DNA from: a virus
Reading direction: 5' to 3' (one strand)
Length of the DNA stretch: 64,000 bases
IMG/VR virus record: IMGVR_UViG_3300045971_000247
Coordinates: 1-64,000 of that record
In this document: positions 38,571 to 46,400 of the stretch, piece by piece
How positions within the stretch are numbered: the first letter of the stretch is position 1
Layout of the letters: every line of letters begins with the position of its first letter
Made by a program: the position numbers and the translations under genes
Notes under the pieces: model-generated
Databases searched by the model: none
What the model was told of the DNA's origin: nothing
The model's input: the letters and a program-made list of their open reading frames with translations, nothing else

Positions 38571-38938
38571 GCACCCCCTCCCCCACCGCCCTGGTCATCG
38601 CCTCTCTCATCGAGAGCCTGCTGGCCCCCGTGTTCACCGCCATGTCGGCGCCGCTGCTGGAGCGCATCAAGGCGCTCGAAGACGTGGCGCACACGCCCGA
38701 CGAGAAGAGCTTGTCCGAGCGTATGGACGCGCTGGAGACCAAGACCGCCATTGCCATCGGCGAGAAGTTCGACGAGGCCGTCTTGGAGTGCATCAGGGAA
38801 TGCCCCACCGAAGTCCTCGACGCGATCGAAGACGAGTTGACCGAGAAGATCAAGACGGCCCGCGAAGACAGCCTGGAAGAGTCCGTGGCCTCGGTCATCC
38901 GCAACGGCTCGTTCAACATCGAGTTCAGCCGGTACTGA
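38567..38938 (+). CDS. Acidic helical protein (123 aa)
   Basis: ATGA overlap. Very acidic (EKFDEAVLECIRECPTEVLD) and probably coiled coil; Asp/Glu-rich surfaces could mimic DNA, but nothing proves it. Immediately upstream of the ligase. Confidence 0.5.
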   Translation: MSTPSPTALVIASLIESLLAPVFTAMSAPLLERIKALEDVAHTPDEKSLSERMDALETKTAIAIGEKFDEAVLECIRECPTEVLDAIEDELTEKIKTAREDSLEESVASVIRNGSFNIEFSRY

Positions 38939-38939
38939 G

Positions 38940-39815
38940 ATGGCCACCTTCAAGCCCATGCTGGCCTCGCCAGCCGACCTCGACAACGTCCGCTACCCGG
39001 CGTTCGCGTCACCGAAGCTCGACGGCATCCGCTGCTCGATTGTCGGTGGCAAGGCGCTCAGCCGCACGCTCAAGGAGATCCCGAGCCGACACGTGTTCAA
39101 CATGCTGAGCAAGCCAGAGTTCGAAGGCTTCGACGGTGAACTCATCGTCGGCGCCCCAACCTCACCAAACTGCTACCGCGACACCGTCAGCATGGTGATG
39201 GCCGACAACAAAGTGTTCCTCTTCACGTACTACGTGTTCGACCTTTGGAACCACTCGGGCCACTTCTACTTGCGCCGCCTGGACCTGGAACAGCGCATGC
39301 ACAAGATGAAGTCCGGCTACATCGAGTTCGTGCAGCACTCTCAGATCGAACATCGAGAGCAACTCGATGCCTACGAAGCCGAGCAAGTTGGCCTGGGCCA
39401 CGAAGGCATCATGCTGGCCGACCCGAAGGCGGCCTACAAGTTCGGCCGGGCCACGACCAAGGGCGGTGAACTGCTGAAGGTCAAGCGCTTCGTCGACGCC
39501 GAGGCCATCGTCATCGGTATCGAAGAAGAGATGTTCAACGGCAACGAGGCGCAGACCAACGAACTCGGCCGCACGAAGCGCAGCACGGCCAAGGCCGGTC
39601 TGGTCGGCAAGGGCACGATGGGCGCGCTGGTCGTACGCGACGTGAAGACCGGCGTCGAGTTCAACATCGGTACAGGGTTCACGGCGGCGGACCGCCAACG
39701 CTTTGCACTTGGCGGCATCCTCGGTGAGACCGTCAAATACAAGTCCTTCCCCGTCGGCGTCAAGGACAAACCCCGCCACCCCGTTTACCTGGGCCTGCGG
39801 CCCGCAGGAGCATGA
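38940..39815 (+). CDS. ATP-dependent DNA ligase, T7-like (291 aa)
   Basis: Nick-sealing ligase. Adenylation motif I SPKLDGIRCS (Lys26), motif III FDGELIVG, motif IV GHEGIMLADP, motif V LLKVKRF. Short length fits minimal phage ligases. Supports replication and recombination. Confidence 0.9.
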   Translation: MATFKPMLASPADLDNVRYPAFASPKLDGIRCSIVGGKALSRTLKEIPSRHVFNMLSKPEFEGFDGELIVGAPTSPNCYRDTVSMVMADNKVFLFTYYVFDLWNHSGHFYLRRLDLEQRMHKMKSGYIEFVQHSQIEHREQLDAYEAEQVGLGHEGIMLADPKAAYKFGRATTKGGELLKVKRFVDAEAIVIGIEEEMFNGNEAQTNELGRTKRSTAKAGLVGKGTMGALVVRDVKTGVEFNIGTGFTAADRQRFALGGILGETVKYKSFPVGVKDKPRHPVYLGLRPAGA

Positions 39816-39816
39816 C

Positions 39817-40047
39817 GTGATCCCTCCCTTCACCCGCAAAACTTGGCACGGCTTTCAGATCGAAGACCGCCACGGCGACCTTGTCTGCGACGCAGCCGGC
39901 GAAGCCGAGATGCAGCGCCTCTTGAAGGCGCTGAACCCTCCACCCGCCGTCTACATCGACGCGCTAGACGACCACGACATCTGCGACGCCATGATGGGCC
40001 TGCCGGTGGAGTTCTTCAACCCGAACCCGCTCTTTGGGCATCCATGA
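39817..40047 (+). CDS. Unrecognised small protein (76 aa)
   Basis: GTG start after CAGGAGCATGAC. Has DLVCDAAGEAEMQRLL and YIDALDDHDICDAM segments. No family. Confidence 0.5.
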   Translation: MIPPFTRKTWHGFQIEDRHGDLVCDAAGEAEMQRLLKALNPPPAVYIDALDDHDICDAMMGLPVEFFNPNPLFGHP

Positions 40048-40226
40048 AGTGCCCAACCTGCCGCAGAACGGCCAAGGTGACCCGCACCTCAGTCCTCGCC
40101 TCGGGCCAGATCAAACGTCAGCGCACGTGTAGCAAGCTCCACGTCTTCGAGACAGTGGAGGTCTTGTTCAAGGAGCCGGCTACGACCCCATGGCAAAGCA
40201 CCGAGCCAGAGCATGAACCTGCCTGA
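40044..40226 (+). CDS. Ogr/NrdR-type zinc-ribbon protein (60 aa)
   Basis: MKCPTCRRTAKVTRTSVLAS then IKRQRTCSKLHVFETVE gives the C-P-x-C...R-x-R-x-C...F-x-T-x-E pattern of small phage zinc ribbons. The second metal pair is incomplete. Possible transcription activator; uncertain. Confidence 0.55.
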   Translation: MKCPTCRRTAKVTRTSVLASGQIKRQRTCSKLHVFETVEVLFKEPATTPWQSTEPEHEPA

Positions 40227-40530
40227 GACCCTCGACCTCCCCGCGGCCGCGGCCTTCTGCGGCCTGCACCCCAACACCTTGCGCGAGATGGCAGCACGGG
40301 GTGATGCCCCGGGCGCCAAGCCGGCTCGCGCCTGGATCTTCATCAAGGACGACCTGCTCGCGTGGATGCGTGGGCAGTACGTGGAGAAAGCGCCATGCCA
40401 CTCTACAAGCAAGCGGGCAGCGAAGTCTGGTGGGTCTCGATCAGCGAGCCCGGTCAGCCTCGGCTACGTCGGTCTACTGGAACAGCAGATCGCGCTGCGG
40501 CGGAAAAGCGCGCACGCGAAATCCAGATAG
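40213..40530 (+). CDS. Excisionase-type HTH protein (105 aa)
   Basis: LDLPAAAAFCGLHPNTLREM and ARAWIFIKDDLLAWMRGQ form the HTH_17/MerR-like excisionase motif at residues ~7-55. The C-terminal half overlaps the integrase gene by 136 nt, a usual xis-int arrangement. Should direct excision by binding near attP/attL. Confidence 0.7.
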   Translation: MNLPETLDLPAAAAFCGLHPNTLREMAARGDAPGAKPARAWIFIKDDLLAWMRGQYVEKAPCHSTSKRAAKSGGSRSASPVSLGYVGLLEQQIALRRKSAHAKSR

Positions 40531-41435
40531 AGGTCTGGACCCGGCGGCCTGACCCCGCTGCCGGCCACAGCTGGGGTCAGGCCGTCATGGCGTGGCTCGA
40601 GGTCGAGACCCGCAGTGACAGCGAACTGCTGTCGCTGGCCAAGTTCGGCAAGGTCTTCCCCGACCGGCCGCTGAGCGAGGTCACCCGGGACGACGTGGAC
40701 AAGGCGCTGTCCTTCTGCAAGACGGCCGGCACCTACATGCGCTACCGCACCATGATCGCTGCCATCCTGAACCTCGCCAAGACCGCCGGCTGGCTGCCCA
40801 GCCCGCCGCTGCTGGCCGTCAGGCGGGACAAGAAGCGCAAGAAAAGGGACTGGCTGACCCATGAGCAGTGGGACGCCCTTTTGACCCAGCTGCCGGCCCA
40901 CCTAAAGGCTCCAGCGACCTTCGCCGTGGAGACCGGCCTGCGGCAGGCGAACGTCCTGGGGCTGAGATGGGAGCGCGTCGACCTAGACCGAAGGATGGTA
41001 TGGGTGGAGGGCGAAGACGCCAAGGCCGGCGACGCCATCCCGGTGCCCCTGAACGACGCCGCGCTGGCTGTGCTGGTGGCCCAGAAGACGCTGCCGCCCT
41101 ACAAGCCCAAGCGCGGGGTCCAGCGCCCCACCAGCGCGTTCGTTTTCACCTTCCGGGGCTCACCCATCGCCGACATCAAAACGGCTTTCATGGCGGCCTG
41201 TGTGAGGGCTGAGGTGGGCGCCTACGTCAGCGAGGACGGGCAGAGCCACTACGAGGGCTTCACGTGGCACGGACTGCGTCACACGTGGGCCACTTGGCAT
41301 GCCCGAAACGGCACGCCCATGGAGGTGCTGCAAAAGCTGGGTGGGTGGAGCGACCCGCGGATGGTGGCGAACTACGCCCATCACGCCCCTGGTTTCATCG
41401 CTGGCTACGCCGGCAACACAAGGAAGAAAGAATGA
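40395..41435 (+). CDS. int: Tyrosine site-specific recombinase, integrase (346 aa)
   Basis: Integrates the phage at attB. Start ATG 40395 after GGAGAAAG. Catalytic residues: Arg183 (ETGLRQANVLGLRW), His292-x-x-Arg295 (WHGLRHTWATW), Trp318 (LGGWSDP) and Tyr327 (NYAHH). N-terminal arm-binding part ~1-150. It lies ~0.9 kb from the tRNA-derived attP candidate. Confidence 0.92.
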   Translation: MPLYKQAGSEVWWVSISEPGQPRLRRSTGTADRAAAEKRAREIQIEVWTRRPDPAAGHSWGQAVMAWLEVETRSDSELLSLAKFGKVFPDRPLSEVTRDDVDKALSFCKTAGTYMRYRTMIAAILNLAKTAGWLPSPPLLAVRRDKKRKKRDWLTHEQWDALLTQLPAHLKAPATFAVETGLRQANVLGLRWERVDLDRRMVWVEGEDAKAGDAIPVPLNDAALAVLVAQKTLPPYKPKRGVQRPTSAFVFTFRGSPIADIKTAFMAACVRAEVGAYVSEDGQSHYEGFTWHGLRHTWATWHARNGTPMEVLQKLGGWSDPRMVANYAHHAPGFIAGYAGNTRKKE

Positions 41436-41737
41436 AACTCGTCATCGAGATCCCCGACGAAGCACTGCGCAACGCAGTGCAGGCCCAGATCGGCATCGCG
41501 CTCTCTACAATGACCCGCGAGCACATCGAAGCCGAGGCCAAGACGATCATCAGCACGGCCATGCAGCGCGTTGACTGGACGCGCACGGCAGAACGCGAAG
41601 CCCGCTCACTGCTCAAGGACAAGATCGAAAACGCCATCAGCGAAGTGCTGGGCAACCAGTCCTACCAGCGCCGCGAAGCCGTCCGCAAGATCATCAACGA
41701 AGTGGCGCTGCAAGCGCTGAAGGACGGGGCCAAGTGA
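41432..41737 (+). CDS. Unrecognised helical protein (101 aa)
   Basis: ATGA overlap with integrase stop. Ile/Ala/Glu-rich (KLVIEIPDEALRNAVQAQIG) with a charged C-terminus. Placed after integrase; may regulate integration, unproven. Confidence 0.5.
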   Translation: MKLVIEIPDEALRNAVQAQIGIALSTMTREHIEAEAKTIISTAMQRVDWTRTAEREARSLLKDKIENAISEVLGNQSYQRREAVRKIINEVALQALKDGAK

Positions 41738-42051
41738 ACATCGACTACGCCGCCATCATCGCCAAAGCCAACGAGCGCAAGGACGCGCTTATAAAGTTCG
41801 AACTTGCTATGCAAGAACTTTTTGGCGAAATCAACGAATCGCTCGAACCCGACCTGATCATCGCCGCACGCCACTGGGTCACCGCCTGGAACAAGTTGGA
41901 CGCCGAAGCAAAGGAAATGGTAAGCGCTTCCGACGGCCACCAAGTCCACAAGTTCTTGCTGACGCTTCTTCAAAGCTGGCGCCTGCTCGACACAGGAGAC
42001 ACCTGGAACCAAAAGCCGCGCGACGCCCTTTACAAGATGGACAGCAAATGA
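41734..42051 (+). CDS. Unrecognised acidic protein (105 aa)
   Basis: GTG start overlapping the previous stop. NIDYAAIIAKANERKDALIK and a helical body; no motif. Confidence 0.5.
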   Translation: MNIDYAAIIAKANERKDALIKFELAMQELFGEINESLEPDLIIAARHWVTAWNKLDAEAKEMVSASDGHQVHKFLLTLLQSWRLLDTGDTWNQKPRDALYKMDSK

Positions 42052-42275
42052 CCACCGGCCCCTACCGCGTCGTCGAAGTCTGGGCCGAAGACGATGTGCT
42101 GGTCACGTGCGGCAACTGCGAATGGATCGGCACAGCCGGCGGTACGACAGACATCGAAGTCTGCTCGCTGACCGCCGGCGACCCGTCGCCCGTCGGCCGC
42201 TGCCCTGAATGCGAATGCCTGTGCTACGTCGAAGAGCAGCCGGCTATGACAGCGACTATGACCGAGCCGCCTTAA
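42048..42275 (+). CDS. Cysteine-rich small protein (75 aa)
   Basis: TCGNCEWIG and RCPECECLC give several Cys pairs, a likely zinc ribbon. ATGA overlap. Last gene before attP. Function unknown. Confidence 0.5.
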   Translation: MTTGPYRVVEVWAEDDVLVTCGNCEWIGTAGGTTDIEVCSLTAGDPSPVGRCPECECLCYVEEQPAMTATMTEPP

Positions 42276-42285
42276 TCTAAGATGC
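42276..42285 (+). promoter_or_regulatory. TCTAAGAT motif next to attP
   Basis: TCTAAGATGC directly after the 42048 gene stop, ~60 nt before attP. One of five octamer copies. Confidence 0.3.
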
Positions 42286-42345
42286 TTCAGGCTGTTCTAA
42301 ACCAGATCCCACTTCGAACAAGTTGCCCTGTTCACCTATGAGAAC

Positions 42346-42394
42346 TGGTAGGCGCGAATGGACTCGAACCATCGACCCCCACCATGTCAAGGTG
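42346..42394 (-). other. attP: Candidate attP: 3' half of a tRNA-Val(GAC) gene
   Basis: On the minus strand the 49 nt read CACC, TTGACAT anticodon loop (GAC), GGTG, variable loop, GGTTCGAGTCC T-arm, CGCGCCT acceptor strand, A discriminator and CCA. The 5' half (D-arm and acceptor 5' strand) is missing: the DNA upstream cannot make a D-arm. A phage carrying exactly the anticodon-to-CCA part of a tRNA is the classic attP signature for tRNA-integrating phages. Integrase and excisionase lie close by. The gap 42286-42441 holds nothing else I recognise except a GC hairpin at ~42421-42440. Confidence 0.8.
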
Positions 42395-42441
42395 TCGGGG
42401 TAGCTCCAAACGCAAGGACTGGCGCGGGTTTCTCCGCGCCT

Positions 42442-42735
42442 ATGACCAAAACTATGACACGAACCCCAGCCATGCTCCGCGCCGTCCTGGACGACGCGGG
42501 CGTCTCGCTTGCCGACTGCCTGGAGGCCTTCACCCTCAACATGCCGCCCGAAGACCTCATGCTCGCCGAAGCCGCCCGGGTCATCCACAGCGACGAGACC
42601 TTCGACTTCGACGACTTCCCCATCGTCTCGCGCGGCGACGCCAACGGCGCCTACGTCATGTGCTGGGCTTGGATCGACAACCCTGAGACCGTCACCACCG
42701 AGACGTTGAGCATGCCGCTCGACGCTACCGTCTAA
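42442..42735 (+). CDS. Unrecognised small protein (97 aa)
   Basis: ATG at 42442 just after the GC hairpin that follows attP. Helical N-terminus (PAMLRAVLDDAGVSLADCLE) and an acidic FDFDDFPIVSRGD segment. On integration it would lie on the other side of the att site from integrase. Confidence 0.5.
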   Translation: MTKTMTRTPAMLRAVLDDAGVSLADCLEAFTLNMPPEDLMLAEAARVIHSDETFDFDDFPIVSRGDANGAYVMCWAWIDNPETVTTETLSMPLDATV

Positions 42736-42757
42736 CCCAACCGCCCGAAAGGCAACC

Positions 42758-42964
42758 ATGAAACTCTACAAGACGACCTATTTCAAATCCGACGACGGCG
42801 AGGCTCAGACCGGCCGCTTCTTCGACGGCACGGCCGCCGAAGCAAGCAAAAGGCGGACGTCTCTGAAGGCTGCCGACAAGGAGTCGAAACCCGTCACAAC
42901 GACCGTGGACGTGTTTGCAAAAAAGACCGAACTTTTGCAGTTCCTGAACGAGTTGGTGGCCTGA
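42758..42964 (+). CDS. Unrecognised small protein (68 aa)
   Basis: KLYKTTYFKSDDGEAQTGRF, then Lys-rich, ending in a LLQFLNELV helix. Good context (GAAAGGCAACC ribosome site). Function unknown. Confidence 0.5.
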   Translation: MKLYKTTYFKSDDGEAQTGRFFDGTAAEASKRRTSLKAADKESKPVTTTVDVFAKKTELLQFLNELVA

Positions 42965-42984
42965 GCTAGACTGCGCATTCCGTA

Positions 42985-43121
42985 GGGTGTTCGTGTGGCA
43001 CTTCTCCATAGGTATTCTTACTATCTTACTTTCTTACAATCTTTCTTTTATTTCAAAATAAAAAGAAGAGAAGAAGAGGGAAAAGAGAAGAAGTGTTTCC
43101 TATAGAGATAGGCGCCGCCGG
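42985..43121 (-). repeat. Intergenic repeat copy 2 (R2), inverted relative to R1
   Basis: Read on the minus strand: GGCGGCGCC, CTATAGGAAACACTTCTTCTC, a pyrimidine tract, GTAAGATAGTAAG, TACCTATG and CACACGAACAC, the same order as R1 at 17476-17642. The palindrome is less perfect than in R1. It sits between the 42758 and 43137 genes with no ORF. Confidence 0.6.
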
Positions 43122-43136
43122 AATGTGTGAAAAGCT

Positions 43137-43406
43137 ATGCACTCAAACTTCCTGTTAGGCTCCCTCCAGATGACCGCCGAGGCGCGCATGATCCTCAAGC
43201 GCGTGCCCTACGACCTTGTCTGCCGACACGCGATCAACGAGCACGGCCACATCTCTGAGCGCCAGCGCAAGATCAATGCGCTGAGCATGAAGACGATCGG
43301 GCCGATCAAGTCGCGCTACAGGGCTGACCCCACCAACCCCCACTCCAAGTTCGTCGTCATCAAAACCGACGAGACCTGGAGCACAACGCTCATCGACGTT
43401 GAATGA
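43137..43406 (+). CDS. Unrecognised basic protein (89 aa)
   Basis: Basic protein with RHAINEHGHISERQRKINAL; an alternative start is the ATG at 43170. It is the last rightward gene and faces the leftward late genes. May bind the adjacent R2 element, but that is speculation. Confidence 0.5.
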   Translation: MHSNFLLGSLQMTAEARMILKRVPYDLVCRHAINEHGHISERQRKINALSMKTIGPIKSRYRADPTNPHSKFVVIKTDETWSTTLIDVE

Positions 43407-43410
43407 ACCC

Positions 43411-43430
43411 GCCCGGCCTGAGCGCCGGGC
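43411..43430 (+). terminator. Hairpin at the convergent early/late junction
   Basis: 7-bp GC stem (43411-43417 with 43424-43430) followed by TCTCCCTCTACA. It separates the last rightward gene from the end of the 2401-aa leftward gene; strength moderate because the T-run is poor. Confidence 0.5.
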
Positions 43431-43489
43431 TCTCCCTCTACACCTCGTACTCCTTGGGAATGGGGCTTGGGGAAAGGACAGAGGAAGGG

Positions 43490-46400
43490 TCAGTCAGCGA
43501 CTTCCCGGATGTGGCTGGCCGTGCCGCCCAGCATCCGCAGCCCAGGCACAGCGTCGATCACGTTCTTGCCCAGGTCAGCCGGGTGCGTCACCAAGTTGAT
43601 CGCCTGCTCGACCGTCGGCCCGAACAGGCTGAACGGGTCGCGCATCGCATCAGCGCCCAGCTGGAACTTGCCGGCCAGCCCGCCGCGGCTCGCACCGTGC
43701 TCGATCCAGTCGGCTGCGTTCCAGGTCTTCATGTAGTCAGGCAGCGAGCCGGCGTTCGTCGCCATGCCCTTGACCACGTCGCTGACGATCATGATCGGGA
43801 TGACGCTGGACAGCGCGCCGATCGGGTTCATGTTGCCCTGCCGCGCCTCGTTCCACGCCCGCTTCAGGATGACGTGGTGCATCGCGTACGTGAACTGCTT
43901 CAGGTGGTAGAAGACGGCGTAGTGTGGGTCACTGGCCCGGCTCGGGCGCAGGCCGGCGTTGGGCGACAGCACCGCGCCCTCGACCCAGCGCACGACGGCG
44001 TTGTGGATGCGCTCGGCGTCCTTCGTGGCCTTCGCCATGACCTGAGCCCGCGCCGCCTCGTCCATGCCCTCTGTCGTCCGTATCTGGGCCAGGACGTTCC
44101 GGTCCCAGACCAGCTTGCCGTCGTTGTCCAGTGTGATGTCCGCCGGCTTCAGGCCAAGCTCGGCCAGCCAGCGGGCGCTGTGCTCCTTGTCGGGCAGCGC
44201 CTTGTGCCGCTCCAGGAACTGCGTGGCGAACTTCGTGGCCGTCACCCGCATGCTGCGGTCCCAGGCTGTCAGGCCGTTGACCATGAACAGCTTGCGGCCG
44301 ATGTTGCGCGCCGCGTCGGTCATGAACTCGCTGGTGTGGGCCTTGCCTACCTGCTCCAGGAACATGTGGCTGTCGACGACGCCCATGGCTTCAGCCATGT
44401 TCTCCAGCGGTGAGACCTGACGCGGGCCGGGCATGTCGCTGGCGTTGCGCTTCCAGTTGGCGAACACGTCCCTGAGACCGTTGACGAAGCCCTCGTAGGC
44501 TGCGCCCAGGCCGCCCTCGTCCGTGCGCGCGGCAAGGCCAGCGACGTCACCGAAGGCAGCGAACAGGCTCAGCGGCAGCAGGCGCAGGTTCTGGTAGGCG
44601 ATCAGGGCGCTGGACAGCTTGCGCGCGCCGTCGCTGATGTCGCCGCCCAGCGAGCCCTCCATGGCCGCCACGGCGTTGCGCGCGTTCCCCATGTGCCGGT
44701 CGACGACGACCTTGGCCTCGTCGCCCTTGACGCCCTTCTCGGCCAGATGGTCGTACATCTCCTGCTCGGCCGGGCCATAGGTCGTGCGGGGTTCGAGCTT
44801 GCCGGTGCTGGGGTCGAGTTCGAGGTTGCCCTTCATGACCAGGGCCTTCTTCAGGCCCTGCCCGCCTTCACCGAACTTGTTCGTGAACTCGGCCGCGCGC
44901 ACGCCCTGCTGGAAGTAGCGGGACAGAGCGCCCACCAGATCCTTCTCCAGGAAGCCCTTGATGTCGCCGCTCTCCAGCCACTTGAAGCTGCGCTCTTTGC
45001 TCGACGCAAAGAACGGCTTGAAGATCACGTCGCCCATGTCGGACTCGGCGTCCAGGGCGTTGTCGTCTACGCCGCCGCGATCGACCAGCGACCGGTGCAT
45101 GGCGTCGATCAGATCCTCTTTGCTCTTGCGATCAGCGGCCGGCAGTTTGACGTTGATCGCCGTGAGCATGTTGCCCAGCACCTTGTCGTACTTCGACTGG
45201 TTCAGCATGGCGACGAACTTCGCCTTGCCGTCGCCTTCGATCAGCTTGGACACGTCCCAGATCCGAGGGAAATAGTTGGAGATGTACTCCAGCTTCATGC
45301 CGCGGCCCGTGGCGTACTGGTGGTAGCGCTCCAGCAGGTTGTGGACGTCGTCGTAGGCTTTGCGCTGGAGGTCGAGCTTCAGCGTGTCGCGTGCCTTCGG
45401 GTCTTCGGCCTGGAGCGCTTCGATGACCGCCAGCCGGTCCTTGTCGTTGAGCTTGGAGCGCGTACCGATGACGCGGTCCATCTGGTTCGAGAACTTGCGC
45501 ATCATCGTCGTGCGCGCGTTGATGAAGCCCGGCTCGTGCTGGCCCGCGGCCGCGTCGCCCGGGTTTGAGAAGAACTTCGCGCCCAGGCTGCGGATCGTCG
45601 CGCTCATCGCCTCCTTGTCGAGCACGTCGTGCGCCGGGCTGAGTTCGTAGTGGAGCCGCTGGGTCAGCTTGTCCCACTTCAGCTTCACGTCCTCGTTCCA
45701 GGACTCGCGGTCGGTGGTCTTCTTGATCGCCTTCGACGCCGCGTCGGGCTCGGCCAGCTTGCCCTCGTGGAACGCCGTCATGATGTCCAGGGCGATTTCG
45801 CTCTCGCGCACCATGCCCAGCACCGTGCGCAGCGCCCGGCGGAACTTGTCGAACAGAGTAGTGGCCGGCTTGTCCACGTCGAGTGCGCCAGCGGCCCAGA
45901 ACTGGAAAGCGTAGGCGACGCGCTCTTCGGGGTCACGGGCCATGGCTTCGAGGGCGGCCGCCTCGTCGCGCAACAGGCCCTTCACGCGCTCGTAGATTTC
46001 GCCGCTGCCTAGCACGTTCTTGAGCTTGGCCGCGGCCTCGGGGTTGTGCTCGACGAGGCGGCTGAAGAAGGCGTGCAGCGCCTCGTGGTGGGCGACGGTC
46101 TCCAGACCCGGGCCTTTGCCCAGCGCGAGCTTGATGAGGTTCTCAGCACTGACCCACTCTCCGGCTGCGTCGAAGTCCTTGAGGAACTGAACCTTGACCT
46201 TCGGTCCGAGCACCTTGGCGATGTAGGCCTTGGCCTTGGCCATGGCCTCGTCGCTCGGCGCGGCGTTGGCCTGGGCCTGGATGCCGGCGGGCGTGGCCTG
46301 CTCGTTGAGCTTGCGGCCCTCGGTGGCGGGTGCCGGTGCAGGCGCACCCGCGGGCTCAGCCTTCGGCTTCACCTCTGGTGCCGGCAGCAGCTTCGTCAGC

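Noticed and set aside
42346-42440. A complete tRNA-Val gene
   Set aside because: The acceptor-like AGGCGCG at the far end is part of a separate hairpin and ~40 nt lie between it and the anticodon arm with no D-arm; only the 3' half is present.
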